NCBI GenBank assembly: GCA_948146395.1 | Contig: OX411543.1 | Location: 19,052,363-19,116,362 of the forward strand | DNA from: Fragum whitleyi | Taxonomy: Eukaryota; Mollusca; Bivalvia; Cardiida; Cardiidae | Direction of reading: 5' to 3' | DNA: 64,000 nt | Notes under the pieces: model-generated | What the model saw: only the letters and a program-made list of their open reading frames with translations | Database searches by the model: none | What the model was told of the DNA's origin: nothing | Made by a program: the position numbers and the translations under genes | Part shown: in pieces, positions 27,001 to 42,000 of the stretch | How the letters are laid out: each line of letters opens with the position of its first letter | How positions within the stretch are numbered: position 1 is the first letter of the stretch

Positions 27001-30000
27001 TCATTACCTTCTATTTGCAATATCTCTCTTTCAAATCTTGAGATTTTAAGCCAGTGGAGCGATACAGGCCCTCTTGGGCCTCTTGTTTTTAATATAATAC
27101 GCTTTATATGTATCATATTTTTCTTATAACCTTTATTTGCCTTGTTTTGGATGATGTTTCTAACAGAAATGCAAGTTTCTCAAAATAACCACAATATGTC
27201 ACTGTTCTAAAAATATTTTTCATTAAAATTATCAAATGGGATGTTATTATTCGCATATTTGGATAGTTATGAGATAAGATACAAATCGTTCCTTCGAATA
27301 GAAAATCCTGGTAATAGAAATAAAGTAGTTGTTCATAGCAACTGACCTTGTGCACAAAGAACAGATTTAAAAAAAAAAAAAGAAATTTCTGAAATGCTTT
27401 TCGGTGGTTTATCGAGAAATAACTGTTCATTATCACTTGATATTTTCACTGCAAAAGCAGTGAAATTATCAAAAACTTAAACCCTGCTTTTGTGCATTTA
27501 ACCCTATCTTATGTCATCTATGCAAGGCGAAATAAGTGACGTCACAATGAACTTTACATAGCAATCACATGCAAAATGACGCTTTTTACAGAAATATATC
27601 CTAGAAATTCCACATTTTGTCTCATTTTTGCAATAAAGAAATAGAATATTAGAAAGTAAGATGGATTAAAATTTCATTGTGTGAACAAGAAAAGCTATAT
27701 TTTTCACTTGTCGCTCTGCCACTTGTGACAATATAGCTTTTATTGTTCACTCAATGAAATATAGATCGATCTTACACTGAAACAAATGATTACCCTCTAT
27801 ATATTTTCTTTGAAAGCAACAGCACCTCCTTGTTAATAGCAGCATAAATGTCTATAAATCAGAGGAAGATTCAATTATTAGGAGTCCACTGTAAATCTCT
27901 TTATACACCCAAAAACTATGTTCAGGGTGTAAATAGGAGACAGCTTGTTGGTCAGTAGGTCTGTCTTACCATCTGTCCATCAGTCTGTAGCTTTTTCGTA
28001 TCCACTCAATTTCTCAGTAACTAGTGGGCAGATTTCACTCGAACTTTACAGATAAGATCAGATGTGCAAGTTAAATTTCGGTTACAATCCATTGATTTTT
28101 GACAGAGTTATGGCACTTTCATTGAAAATGGTTTTGCATTCTTGACAAGCTTTTGTAGAGGGGTATTAGTCTGTATTGTGACAGTCTAGTTTTAATTTCA
28201 GGGACTTCGAGGTAAAGATGGACTAAGAGGACCACCAGGGGAGAGGGGTGAACCTGTAAGTAGACCTCTTGTTACATACAGTAGATCTTGTTGTGGTGAC
28301 CACCTCTATTAAGTGACCACTTTTATTTAGCAACCCTTTATATAATTTCTATAGCGTATTGACAGTAAAAAATTTAAAGAAGGAAAGTGGTTGTTTTCTC
28401 TCCCCTGAATCAATGCTACTGAAATGGATCTTATTGCAGCAAACACCTATATTGAGTCATTTTCAAAATCCCACTTTTTCATGCCTCCTGAAGAAGAAAG
28501 CTTTGAAAACTATTGTGTAAATGAAGAAATTGCTTGTTGCAAGCAATTTTTCCATTATCCACAATGTTTTCTTCCCTAAGAGACAAAGATTTTCTAAATT
28601 TAATCAATTGAAAATTGTTGTCAGCAATATTTTGAAATTGGACCAGTATAAAGTTTTGCCATCTGTTTAATGATAGAGCCAACACTTCATTGAGCAAATA
28701 TTAAACTTAAAATTCCCATAACAGAAGACAAAAATAGGTAAAAAGTGGTCATTTTTTACCCTTAAACAATTGAAACTTAATCCTGTGCTGTTGGAACTCA
28801 TGATGCAAGCTTAATTGTTAAATGAGAGTAATGCTGATTTTTCTTTCGTGTATCAAAAATAGCACTCAAAATTGGCAACAGAAAAGAAAGATTATTGCCG
28901 CTATTTTGGCCTTCCTTGTGTTGTCGCTTAGTTTTACTATATGACTGTAATATTCTCCTCTTAAATCTTCTGCTTTCATAGATCATATTTTGGCAATGTC
29001 GTATATTTTATTTTGTTGACCAATCATAAAAGGTTGATCAGGATAACTTGAAAATAAAGAAGAAGAAAACATGAAATAGAGACAGGACTTAACCCTTTCC
29101 TGTTTTACAAAATTTTGGACTTGTCCAAATTCAAAGGTTTTGCAGACGAAAATTTAAAGTGGATCTAATTTGAAAAATAACCATTCAGTAGGGTAGAAAA
29201 TGGTGTGGAAAAAGAAGAAATTGCTTGTCATAAGCAATTTCTTCTTTTTTCACAATGTTTTCTCAATCATAAAATCACAGGCACGTAAAAAGCAGGGATT
29301 AAACAGCAAAGGGATAATAAACATAGTTTACGTTCACCAAAAATGAGTAAACAGTTTTCTAAAATCTGAATGGATAGTAGATTGATGCTGTCAATAAAAT
29401 AATCAATCCAGCAGTCAAATCTTTTATTTTGACAGTATTGTACGGTTGACCTCTGCTGCAATCCCCTTATTGCACATTGCAAGAGTTCAGTGCAAGACTG
29501 TACTAAGTGTATATACAATGTATAGACACTAAGTAAAATCTTCCACTGAGCCCTAAATTGTATAGAAAATTACTACAATCTAGCATAGATACCTATCTTC
29601 TCTACTATTTACAGGGCCAGCCCGGTACCCCAGGAAGCCCAGGTCAATCAGGAGTGTTGGGACCCACGGTAAGTTAGGACTTCAGCCTTATTAGAGACTT
29701 ACTAGTGGATGAAGATCAGTCTAAGACTGATAGTTTTAAAGCTATCACATTGCAATTCCTTGTTTTTTAGAGTGTTGGTTTATAAATTTATTATTAATTT
29801 TACTTTAACGCATGAGATAAAGTTTTATCTTTAATGCATTTTAGTAGATTAAACAAGTAATTACTTGAATTATCTCTTGATAATCTCCCTGCCAAACCAG
29901 TAAAATTACTAAACAATTATACCTGCTTTTGTTCATACCACTCTATTCCCATTATCTATCTGTTGTCCATCTGTCTGCCAGTCTGTTGGTCAGTCTGTCT

Positions 30001-33000
30001 GCAAAACTTAAAAAAAGAAACAAAAAAAAACATTATTAACTAATTCAAGGCTTTCGAAGATATAGATAAGCATCTGCAGAAACCAAGGTCAAGGTAAAAA
30101 ATTTGAAATATTTGCTGCTTTTGGGGCATTTGCTCTTTGCAAACATATCCTGTTCTTCTTATTTTTTATTGGCCATCCATCAAGCATCTCAATATTTCAG
30201 GACTCATGTTTGACCCTCAAACAAAGGTTTGACCCTCAAAAAACCTAGAAATATCATATTGAGCCCATTGAGAGAAATTTTCAAGGATCAAAACTTAGTT
30301 TTATCACTCAAATTTTCAAATATGAAACTTTAAATTCTATCTTAAGTTTAACAAAGTTTGAAATCCCTGACATCATATTTTCACATGAATATGACTCTAA
30401 ATCTGAGAAATTCTTCTCTCATATTTTTTGCTATTTTTTTTACCTTAGCTCCTTTAAAATGACCCTGAGAATTTGATTGTTTAGGAATGAATCCTCAATT
30501 TCAAACACTAGTATAAGCCCTGATACTTATATCCCCCATGCCATGTGCTTGTTATATTCCAGGGTCAACCAGGTGAATCAGGACCAGTTGGTGAAAGAGG
30601 ACCACCAGGAATACAGGTGAGATATTAACCTGGATACATGTAGTTTGTTTGTTTGGTTAGGATTTTAGGTTGCTTTCAACAATCTTTCCGTTATACTGGC
30701 CGATGGTTGCCTAACATTGGATTCCTGGTATTTCTCACACCATTACATCATTTCCTTTCCTGCATCTGCTATCCCACATAGTTCTATGATTATCAACCCA
30801 TGGTGGAAGACAAATAGACAATTAGTCAGAAAGGATGTGTGCTGCTGTAAGGAATCAAATCAGAGACGTTTTGAATGATAGTCTGTCCAGCTACCAATGA
30901 GCTATTCAGCGACTTTGATCTTGATACTAACTCTAAGGATCTTTATTATGATGTCTAGCCAGTAGTAAGGACAACTCCTGGCCTTGAACAAACCACAGCC
31001 CTTGGTGTAAAAAAATTAGACCCTCTGACCTTCAAAATGCTAGACTATTAACCTCCTTCTAGTCATAAACCCCTGACCTATAACAATCCACACATCAGGG
31101 GCCTGTTTTACTAAACAACTTGTGATCATTTCTTGCTAAAGTCAAAAATTAGAGTTGCTTCTATGTAGTAACAAAAAATTGACTTCTGCCATACATCCTC
31201 ATTGGAATTGTCTTCTGAAGACAATTCTAATGAAATAATACAAGACAGAATCTAACAATGAATGAAAACATAAAGTACCGTTTGTGATTTTGACTTACGA
31301 TTAATCATTTAGCAAGAAGCTTAATGAAACAGGCCCCTGGCCCCCAACTACAAATATACCCTGACTTCAGCTTCCACATGGACTCCCCCAGGCCTCCAAC
31401 AAGTCATCTTTATGGCCTAGTACAAGCCATACCCACATCCATAAAGTTATGTTACCTCAGGCCTCAAACTTTTATATAGCCACACATCCACCCTCCAACA
31501 GGCCACACCCTTGCCGCCAACAAGTCATCTTCTTGGCCTAGTATAAGCCATACCCACATCCATAAAGTTATGTTACCTCAGGCCTTAAAGTTTTATCAAG
31601 CCACACATCCATCCTCCAACAAAAGAATATAACCTGCTTTTGTTCATTTCATCCTTTTTGACATTATCTAAGCAGAGCCAAATTAACAAATGACTTGACA
31701 TAGTTATGATGGGCCTAGAGAAGATTTTCTCCAAAAATTGTATTATTACATCTCATTTTGTCATTCAAGAAAAAGAATGATTGTTTTTTTTTAATTGGAG
31801 ATTATTAAATCTTTTATTGAGTGGACAATTAAAGCTACATGTATATTTTACTTGTGGCTTTACCAAAATTGTAAAAATAAAGTTTTTGTTGTTCACTAGA
31901 TGAACACCACTCTCTATTGTCATTTGTAGGACCTTTTTTTGATTTTGAAAAATGGAAAAGGAGAAGACTTTGCCCATCTTTAGGAGCTGTTAATTTTTTT
32001 GACTGCATGTTCAATTTCCACAACCTTAAAACTCTTTCATCGTTATAAGACTAAATAAATTGGTAAAAACTAATTTCAAGGACCATGTTGAATATATGAT
32101 CTTTGTTGGCTCAATGTAAATCATCCTTTTACCACTAAATTAGTGTTTGTAAATAATCTACATCTGGATAAGAGCTTGGACAAGTAAAAATTTTGTACCT
32201 GATATCTTGGGTACTTGGGTACTCTACTGCCTATTGATTACTGGCCATATATTTATTTTATCAACTAAATACAAAGACAAATCCAGTATTTCTGTAAAGG
32301 TGGTCAAACATAAAATTCCCACATAATTTTAAGAAACAAATATATTGAAGTCTAATAAGTAGCCAAAAAACTCTGAACTATCTGATGAAAGTCTGTAGGA
32401 CCAGCTGGAAATCGAATTAAGAATTTAATTGAAGACCATTTTAAAAAGTGAAGTTCATCCCCAAAGGTACATTACGCTTGTACAATAGTCGGGGAATGGG
32501 TGTAATGATTCAGAACTGGGATAGAAAAGTCACCCTGCCCTATACTCAGGTACAGGAGTACTCGTCCAAGCTATACTCTGAATGTTTTTATAAGTCTGTA
32601 GGACCGTTCTTGAAATCAACTTCTGAAAAGAATTGAAGACTGTCTTCAATTCTTTTCAGAAGTTGATCCCCAAAGGTACGTGAGGCTTCTGCAGTTGGTT
32701 TTAACAGGTATTGTTTACCCTACCCAATACCCCCAATACCCAGGTACTCCAGAACATGTGCCAGCTCTAGTCTGAATGTTTTTGTTTACAGGGATTGCCT
32801 GGAGATACAGGATTGCCAGGGCAAAGTGGACCTTCAGGGGAGAGGGTGAGTTTTTTCAACCCTTTGCTGTTTAATCCCTGCTTTTTACGTGCCAGTGATT
32901 TTATGATTGAGAAAACATTGTGAAAAAAGAAGAAATTGCTTCTGACAAGCAATTTCTTCTTTTCCACACTATTTTCAACCCTACTGAATGGTTATTTTTC

Positions 33001-36000
33001 AAATTAAATCCACTTTAAATTTTTGTCTGCAAAACCTTTGAATTTGGACAGGTCCAAAATTTTGTAAAACAGGAAAGTGTTAAGCAATTTGAATTTTGTT
33101 GAATCCACCCATTGTTATTACAAAACTTTCTGACAAATCTTACAAGTTGTGGTTGAAGCACTCTAAGCACAAAAGAAAACGCCTGACAAAAGTGAAAAAG
33201 TTTCTGACTTTAACTTATTTTATGAACTGTTAGCTGTAAATTGCCTTCGTTTACATTATAGTGCTATTTTTTTTTAGTCGTTTAAAAGTTATAATGGTTG
33301 TTTAAGATAGATTATTTGGATTTGTCTATAGATTGACATATATGTAAATAACTTATAAATTATAATGCCACTGCATTTATAAGATTGGGAGTATGCTGTT
33401 TAATCTTTGCCTGTCTGTTGAAATTTTGCATGATGATAGATCTCATTGATATGCATTAGCTAAAACCAAGATCAAGGTCATCTATCAAGTTCAATATTGT
33501 GAAAAAATTGTAGTTTCAGTGGCATTTGTGCTCCACAATACATCTTGTTTTATAATTCTTCCATATTCTTCCATGATTGATGTTTTGTAAAAACTGTCTT
33601 CAGCATTAATTTAATAGCTGGTTATTGTAATAAACTTTGTCAATAACCATAGGTTATCTTTTTGTATCCCTGTTTTGTTGCTCCATTCTAGCCCATTGAT
33701 CAAATGCAAAATAATCCCAGGATTCCTGCAAGGCCATAAGCCAGATGCAATAATGAAGCATATAATTTATGTCTCAAGCCAGTATTGTCATGATAATACC
33801 TAATCTTATGTAATTATACCCCCCACCTACGACTCTAACTCAAGAACCAAAAGGCCTACAATCATGAAACTTTATACAAATGTTGCTTATGACCCAAGGA
33901 AGTGCCCTATTGTTTTGGGGTCATGTAGGTCAAAGGTCAAGGTCACAGTCAGCCTTTGTTCAATTTTCGTTTCCAGACTCTAACTCAAGAACCAAGTGAC
34001 CTACAAGCATGAAACTTTATGCAAATGTTGCTTATGATCCAAAGAAGTGCCCTATTGTTTTTGGGTCATATAGGTCAAGGGTCAAGGTCACAGTCAATTT
34101 TTGTTCAATTTTCATTTCTGGACTCTTAACTCAAAAACAAAGCGACCTAGAATCATGAAACGTCATGCAAATGCTAGATAGAATGACCTCAATATTAGTT
34201 TCAAACACATCCTGCACTAATAGCACTTGCATTCTGACAAAGCGCTTGTGGGGGGTATTAGTCCGCTCTGCGACAGTTCTAGTTATATATGACAAATTAG
34301 TTATTATTAAATCATTTATTTGTTTTTTCTTCATTTAGGGCCCACCCGGGATACCAGGTGATATTGGACCCCCAGGACCCTCAGGCCTGCCAGGATTTCC
34401 AGGTGATAGAGGCTATCCAGGACCACAGGTATCTATATCTATAGAGGTTGTTGGTTTGAATCTTTACACAGACTTTCGTTTTGAGGGATCAGTATAAACT
34501 AGTGTTAGCCCCTATAGTTATATAGCCCCTAAAGTTATATAGGCACTTTCAATAGTTTTGAGCTGACCACTTGCTTTGTAATTTTAACTTTGCATGTAAA
34601 TAATATCAAGCTTTATATACCAGATATTTTTAACAGTTTCAAAATAAGATGACAGAGTTTGTTAAAAAATGCATTTTTAGTATGTGAATTCACATACTTC
34701 TAAAAAAAGGAGATTAAAAGCAAATAAAGGTACCATGATCAATATATATAGTTTCAGTAGCGAGAGTAATATTTTGAAAGAAGTATCGGATATAATTTTG
34801 AAATTAAAAAAAAACACCTGTTAATAATTAATAACTCTAAATATTTCAGGGACGAGATGGCGTACCAGGCCCACAAGGACCCCTTGGACCTCCTGGCCCA
34901 CAAGTAAGTATAATTTCATTAATATTAATTTAGAAAATATTGATTGAGTGTTCATTTAATACCACATTTATCAAACAAGTCTATATCTATATACAGATTG
35001 AAACGAGGCTACGCCAAAGTTTTTACCTATTTATGATGACGAGTCTAAAAGATTGTATATTTTATGAGCACAAATTTTATATGCTATTCATAATTTGACC
35101 CGATTTTTGAGATTGTACTTAGAAATTCCAACAAATATTGACTCAAGTTATTCCACGAAACATGTAACACCTTTTGCAAAATGACATCAGCAAATCCATT
35201 ATGACATCATTTTCACAATGAAAATATAATGTTGCTATCTGCTCTTAGTTAAATTCACTAGTGTAATAACACCATTGTTATACCTAGCGGTTATTTAACT
35301 GCCCCTTAGTAGGTCATATTATAAATTTTATTGGCATACATTTGAAAATTATTCTCCCTCTTTGCATGCAAGTGTACATGTAAGATGAGGTCACATGTCT
35401 TAAAGGTTTTGCAAAAGTTTACTGGTTTGCCCAAAAAAACTAGTAATGGACTACTCAGACAACATCTCCCTCATCAACAATAAAGCCATATAAAATATCT
35501 ATGGTAGGCCCACATTTGTGCCACTTTTAAACATCACATTCTGTTTGGTAAAACTACATAAATGAACAAGGAGTCTCTTGAATTATCCATCCTTTGTGCC
35601 TGTGCTTAAACAAAAATGAAGTATGATATATCAGTTTGAATGACCGTATTTTGAATCAAATTTGTTACTTTCAAATGACATGGTTTTGTAGATAAATTTA
35701 TTCATTGTATATTATAGGGAGAAAAAGGATCAGAAGGTCCCGCTGGTGAAGCTGGTGCCCCAGGTACAATGGTAAGGGAACCATATTCTAATTAACCTTT
35801 GCATTTCAGTGAAGAACAATATGTGATAGCTAGGGTGGCAAACATATCACAAACATCACATATAAATAGAGGATAATCGTTTGTTTCAGTGCAAGATCGA
35901 TTTATATTCATTGAGTGAACAACAAAAGCTATATTTTCACGAGTGGTGGAACCACAAGTGAAGATATAGCTTTTGTTGCTCACAAAATGAAATATTAATC

Positions 36001-39000
36001 GATCTTACTCGAAAAACAAATGATTATTCTTTTTCTTTATTTCAAAAATGAGACAAAATGTGAAATTTCTGGGACATATTATCATAAAGCGCTTCATTTT
36101 GCACGTGATTGCTATGCAACGTTCATTGTGACGTCACTTATTTTGCCCCACATAGATGACATCTAATAGGATGAAATGCACAAAAGCAGGGTATAAGTTT
36201 TTGATAATTTCAATGCTTTTGCAGTGAGATTATCAAGTGATAATCTACCGTTATTTCTCAATAAACCACCGAAAAGCATTAAAGAATCAGGTTTTATTTA
36301 TGATAAGTGGATGCTTATGAAGAAATAGTAGAATACTTTTTGAGCTCCACTGGCCAAAAGGCCAGCGGGCTATTGTCATGGCGTGGTGTCCGTCGTCCTT
36401 GCGTTCGTGCGTGTGTCTGTGCGTCCGTCCGTCTGTAAACTTTTACTTTAAAAATTCTTCTCTTCCTAAAGTACTGGATGGATTTCAATCAAATTTCACA
36501 GGAATGTTCCTTGAATGACTCTATCAGATTCCTTCAAAGAATTCTAATTGGTTGAAAATCATGGCTGTAGTGGGCGTGGCTGATTTCCAAATATGGTAAT
36601 GGGTGAGTTTTCTCAGATTCTAATTGATGGATACCAATTAAATTTTACATGAATGATCCTTGAGTGACCCTAACCAGTCTACAAAAAATTATTGTGATCG
36701 GTTGGAAAATATGTATTTTATGGGTGGAGGGACTCATTTTCTCTATATGTTATATAGTGGAAACTTTGAAAATTAATTTCTCAGAATTTAATTGATGGAT
36801 ATCTACTAAATTTCACAGGAATGATCCTTGAGTGACCCTTTATCAGTCTACCAAAAATTATTATGATCAGATGAAAAATGTGTATTTTATGGGTGGAGGT
36901 CACTTCTCTATATGTTATATAGTGAAAACTTTGAAAATCATTTTCTCAGAACCTAACTTATGGATAACAATCAAATTTCGTTTGAATGAATCTTTAATGA
37001 TCCTTTACAAGTCTGTAAATATATATTTTGATCAGATGAAAAATAAGTGTTTTATGGGCGGAGGTCATTTCTCCATATGTTATATAGTGAAAACTTTGAA
37101 AATCATTTTCTCAGAATCTAATTGATGGATATCAACCGAATTTCACTGGAATGATTCTTTAGTGATATTTGATCAGTATGCAAAAAATAATTGTGATCTT
37201 ATTCAAAATATGTATTTCATTGTCAGAGGTCATTTCTTTTGATATGTTATATCATGTAATAACCAATATGGGGTAAAACAAACTTTTTTCAAAGTTCAAA
37301 CAGATAGATTTCAACGAAATAGCATAGGAATTTCAACGAAATAGCATAGGAATTTTATTTCTGTGAAGTTGTATCAGGCTGCAAAAAATATTTGTTAGAT
37401 GAACAGCATGCTCTATATTGGCAGAGGACATTTTAACATATAAAGTGAATATTTGGCCACCCTTTTGGTATCACCTAAATGATGAATTTTTTTAGACTTA
37501 TTAAATTTAATGGGTGTAAAGATTGTAGGTTAGATGGAACATAAGCTTTGTTAGAATCCAAATGTGTAGAAACATTAGGTGAAATAGGGAGCCTGAGATA
37601 CCCCCTAAGAATTGGTCAGTTTAGTTGAATGAACGATGACTCTGCTCAAAGAGGTCAAGTGGTGTAAAGTGGCCTACTGAGGTTCAGAGTGGAGAAGAAG
37701 AAAGCTCAGTTGACTGCACGCTAAGGCATTGGGCAGAATAAAAATAACGGATTTAATATTTTACTTCTTATTATAATTAGATAGAATTTTGTTTTGGTGA
37801 CTAACAGTTATTGTGAAGTAACACCCTTATAGTGGTTTTTAATGAAAAGCGGAAAGATCTACAATCAAAATTTTGTGGACAAAATACCAGTATATTATGC
37901 AGTAACATTCTGTTAGTATTGAAATTTGTATTTTTGGATTTCAAACAAATTTCACTGGAATGATCCTTATTTTTAACAGCCTTATCTTCCTCTAATAATC
38001 ATTATCAGGATATTCAGGCCTGTGGAGCGAATCAGCGCTAAAAAATTGTCTTTAATGTAGTGACCCTTACTGGGTCTGCAACACTTTGCAAGTAATGAAC
38101 TTTGACAGTGTTAACCGAGGTTTCCTAATGGAATCATTAGGGAACCTTGGTTAACACTGTTAAAGTTCATGACTCCAAATCCTTGCAGAATTACTATGGA
38201 TCCAATACCTTGATATGAAATTTAATGTGAACCCTTAGATATTTAAACTGGTTTCTTCTTAGTCCATACATGTTTTAGATATTCATATTCAATATTTCCA
38301 GGGCCCTCCAGGACCTCCAGGATATCAAGGAGCTAGAGGATCAAAAGGGGAAATGGTAAGTTAAAATTGATCTTTTTGTACTCTGTAGAAATACTCATTA
38401 AATTGTTAGTGACATCAATTAATACACCCAAGCAAAGCTACAAGAACACCCTTTAATAAGGTCAAATGATTTAGGCACATGTGTTCTGATAAATTGCTTT
38501 ATATCCAGTATGTCTTGAAAAAATATTGAGGTTATTTTTAGCTTGGCTGTTTTTTGAGAAAACCTCAGGTATTGCCATAGCCTTAGTGTTGGCATCGTTG
38601 TTGTGTTGTAGTCGTGAAAAACTTTGACATTTTGTAATATCTCTGGTTCTACTGAAGGAATATACTTGAAACTTCGAACACATGTTCACCATCAAAAGAG
38701 CAACCTTTACTATCAGGGGGTGGGGGGGTGGGGAAAGTGGGGGGGGGGCGTAATTTTGGATGCATTTTGTGCAAATTATTTCCCTTTTCAGACTTCGATT
38801 TTTTCCCACCATACAATTCTCAACAGCTGAGTGTAGGCCCCTGTAAGCAGTGCTCTTGTTTATCATTACTTCATAATGTAATGCATGTTGTCATTGTTTA
38901 TCTGTGATCTGAGCATTCCAGAAACCAGTTAAAATATACAAAAAGATGTTTATGTGAGAAAAAGAATCTTTAACTCTATTTACTTTCTAACAAGCTGATT

Positions 39001-42000
39001 TTATCCTTGTCTAGAATTGAAAAGTTGTAAAGCTCTCTGCATTACTTTTCAATTCTAGACTCTGGTTAAGATCAACCTTGTGTTAAACCAAATTTCTTAC
39101 CTATCATTTTTGTATACAAGTAAAATTTGTTTGTTTTCAGGGTATTGAGGGACAACCAGGTATTCCAGGACCCCCAGGCCCAGAGGGACCAAGGGTATGT
39201 ATAATTATGGCATTTAATTGAACTAAACCCTAATTTTGCGGAATTTGACTTTTGTTTAAATCAAATTGTTAATTCTTAGGGAAATTTTAACAAAACCAGC
39301 TCTAGTTTTTGCCATAATAATTAAGTATAAAGTAGAAAGTGTATGCTGAGATCAGACTGTGTGGCTGTGAAGGCTGATCATAGTCTTTATTTTCAGACAA
39401 AATTTTGTGTTGAGCAGTTATGTGCTGTGAATGACATGAGAATGATTTAGATATGAGCCTGTGTGTGACATTTCCAATGATTTCACATAAGCAAAAGGTA
39501 AAGACTCTGGCCAGCCTGTGCAGCTGCAGAGTCTGACCTGAGTCTTCACTTCTTTGTGTTTTGCAGATAGATAATGTCTAAAATCCTCTTCAGGTAGTCA
39601 TTGAATATTATATTAATTGTAGTTTATTGTTGTATAGTTACTAAAATGTATGTCCATAACATACATGTGAAGTTTTTGGAAATGTCACACACAGGCTCAT
39701 ATCTAATTTATACTAAAATATATATTTGAAATGGTGAACTATTAAAAAGAATTCTATCTTTAATTGAAGAAATCAGAAATTGATTAAAGCAAATTTCTCC
39801 TTTTACTATTTTTGATATTTTATCTATCTTACACTGTATTACGTACAGTTACCCTCTTTTGTAGCATTTGTGATTACCTTTTCAGGGACATCAAGGACCA
39901 CAGGGTGCAGCAGGACCTCCTGGCAATGATGGTGATAGGGTAGGTTGATGTTTTTTTATTTTTAAGACAACTTGGGGTGAGCTAGACATAATTGTCATAG
40001 CAACAGCTTGGTATATGTGCATTAGTACATTCATTGTTTCATTGGTCCATTTTTGTCTTGGCAGTTTCACCTTTACCTGCATTTATAGCTCTTTTTTTTT
40101 CAAAATAACCTGGCACAATTGATCTCCATCATGAGCAGATGTGCTATTTGGAGGAAATTTTCAGATAGCTCCAAGGTCAAGATTACAGCCCAAGGTCATA
40201 TGTTTTAAATGTGGACTCCACAGCTCATTTCCTGTGACAACCACCTAGTATTTAACAATTTATTTCAATTAATTCCGTTACCTCATAGGTAAAAGTCACA
40301 AACAATGTCAAGATTTTTTCTATAGCATGACATTCTTAATGGAATTCCAAATAGTTATCTTCTTGTCATTTTGTCAAGCAGAAAAAGTGCCATTAGAATC
40401 AGTGACAATCACAAATGAATGTCAAATGTTTGAATTGTGGGTTGACATGAACCTATCTATAGACTACCATTCTAGTTTAACAAATTCATTTGGTCTTCAT
40501 TTGATCTCATGCCAAATCATAAGAAAATATAAACAATCTTTTGAGACTGAAAAGTCTTTCATTATTGATTCTAGGGTGACCCAGGACCGATGGGTGAGAG
40601 AGGAGCAAAGGGAGAGTTTGGACCTCAGGTAAGACAGAATTTGTGTTGAATCACATATTTTCTGTGATTCCTTTGTAATGTTATGTTCTACACTGATTAA
40701 ACATACGATTTTTCCAGATATCTACAATTTGAGGACAGGAAAATCTAAATCATAAAGTTTGATTAGAATTACAGATTTACATAATACAGAAATTCTACAT
40801 TTAGGGCTTCAGCTAGTTGGTATATCTGAGAAAATTTGTATTTAAGAAAATAGGGCATGAATGTGTTTACCATGCATCTAAGTAGTACCCATTATAAACA
40901 CGACATCATCCATGGCTTTGGCAAGCACTTTAAGAGAATTAACCCAACAACATTTCCACATTGCTCATCCTTTTATGAATTAAAGAAATTGACTGGTATT
41001 GGATTGATAGAACTTATGTCTATTTTAGGGACCACCAGGGCCACAAGGACCTCAGGGATTACAAGGACCTCCTGGACCCCCAGTAAGTTATTTATAGATT
41101 TATAGCAAACAGCTTGATTAAGGACTTTGATTTAGGTCTTGTAAAAACTTGATTAGAATTTTTATTAAGGACAAATCATCCTCTTATATCCTTCAAGGTG
41201 GTGTGATGTATTTTAGGGTCATGTATTGTATTGTATACTTTCAGGGTCATGTATTGTTTACTTTCAGGGTCATGTATTGTTTATATACTTTCAGGGTCAT
41301 GTATTGTATACTTTCATGGTCATGTATTGTATTGTATACTTTCAGAGTTGTATTGTGTACTTTCAGGGTCATGTATTGTATTGTTTACTTTCAGGGTCAT
41401 GTATTGTGTACTTTCAGAGTCATGTATTGTTTTGTATACTTTCAGGGTCATGTATTGTATACTTTCAGGGTCATGTCGGAGAGCCAGGAATTCAGGGTGC
41501 ACAAGGACCACCAGGAACTAAGGTTTGTTGAAAAGCTTTCCAAAATTTGTAGCAATTTATTTATTGAAATGTCACTTGTTTAATGATATGCGACCTGTCA
41601 TGGGAAAAGGGACTGTCTGGCTAGTGGTTCAAATGTCCCTCCACGTCAGAATTTGCGGACTCCCCAGACTGACTTGGGTCGAAACATTTTGCTTTTTGCT
41701 AATTTACTAAATCTAGAATGACCAATCTTCCTTTCCATGAAATTTTGAAATTCAACCTCTGGTTGGCCTGTTCTAGTAACAATCTCTTTTTCAAATATTA
41801 AATCAACAGAATTCCCAGATGGTCCTTTTTCATGTGACAGGTCACATACCAATCCTATATTTACTTTCTGCATATTCCTAAAAATACTTTCAAATACAAA
41901 ATTTGTATCAACTTAGAATTGAACCCTAAAACTTAAAATAGTCAACCTTTCTTAAGAATAGGACTATACATAAAAATAAATATACAGTTACATTAATTAA

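Noticed and set aside
34393..34420. GFPGDR as an integrin-binding motif
   Set aside because: The known motif needs Glu (GFPGER type); Asp usually does not support binding, so no claim is made.
38471..38866. 131-codon minus-strand ORF
   Set aside because: Runs through an F3 repeat and a G-run cluster; no protein features.
41149..41583. Long ORFs in three frames over the splice-site array as coding regions
   Set aside because: They are by-products of a 51-bp periodic repeat lacking stops. Only the collagen frame joins a true exon, and the 54-bp exon gives the canonical helix length.
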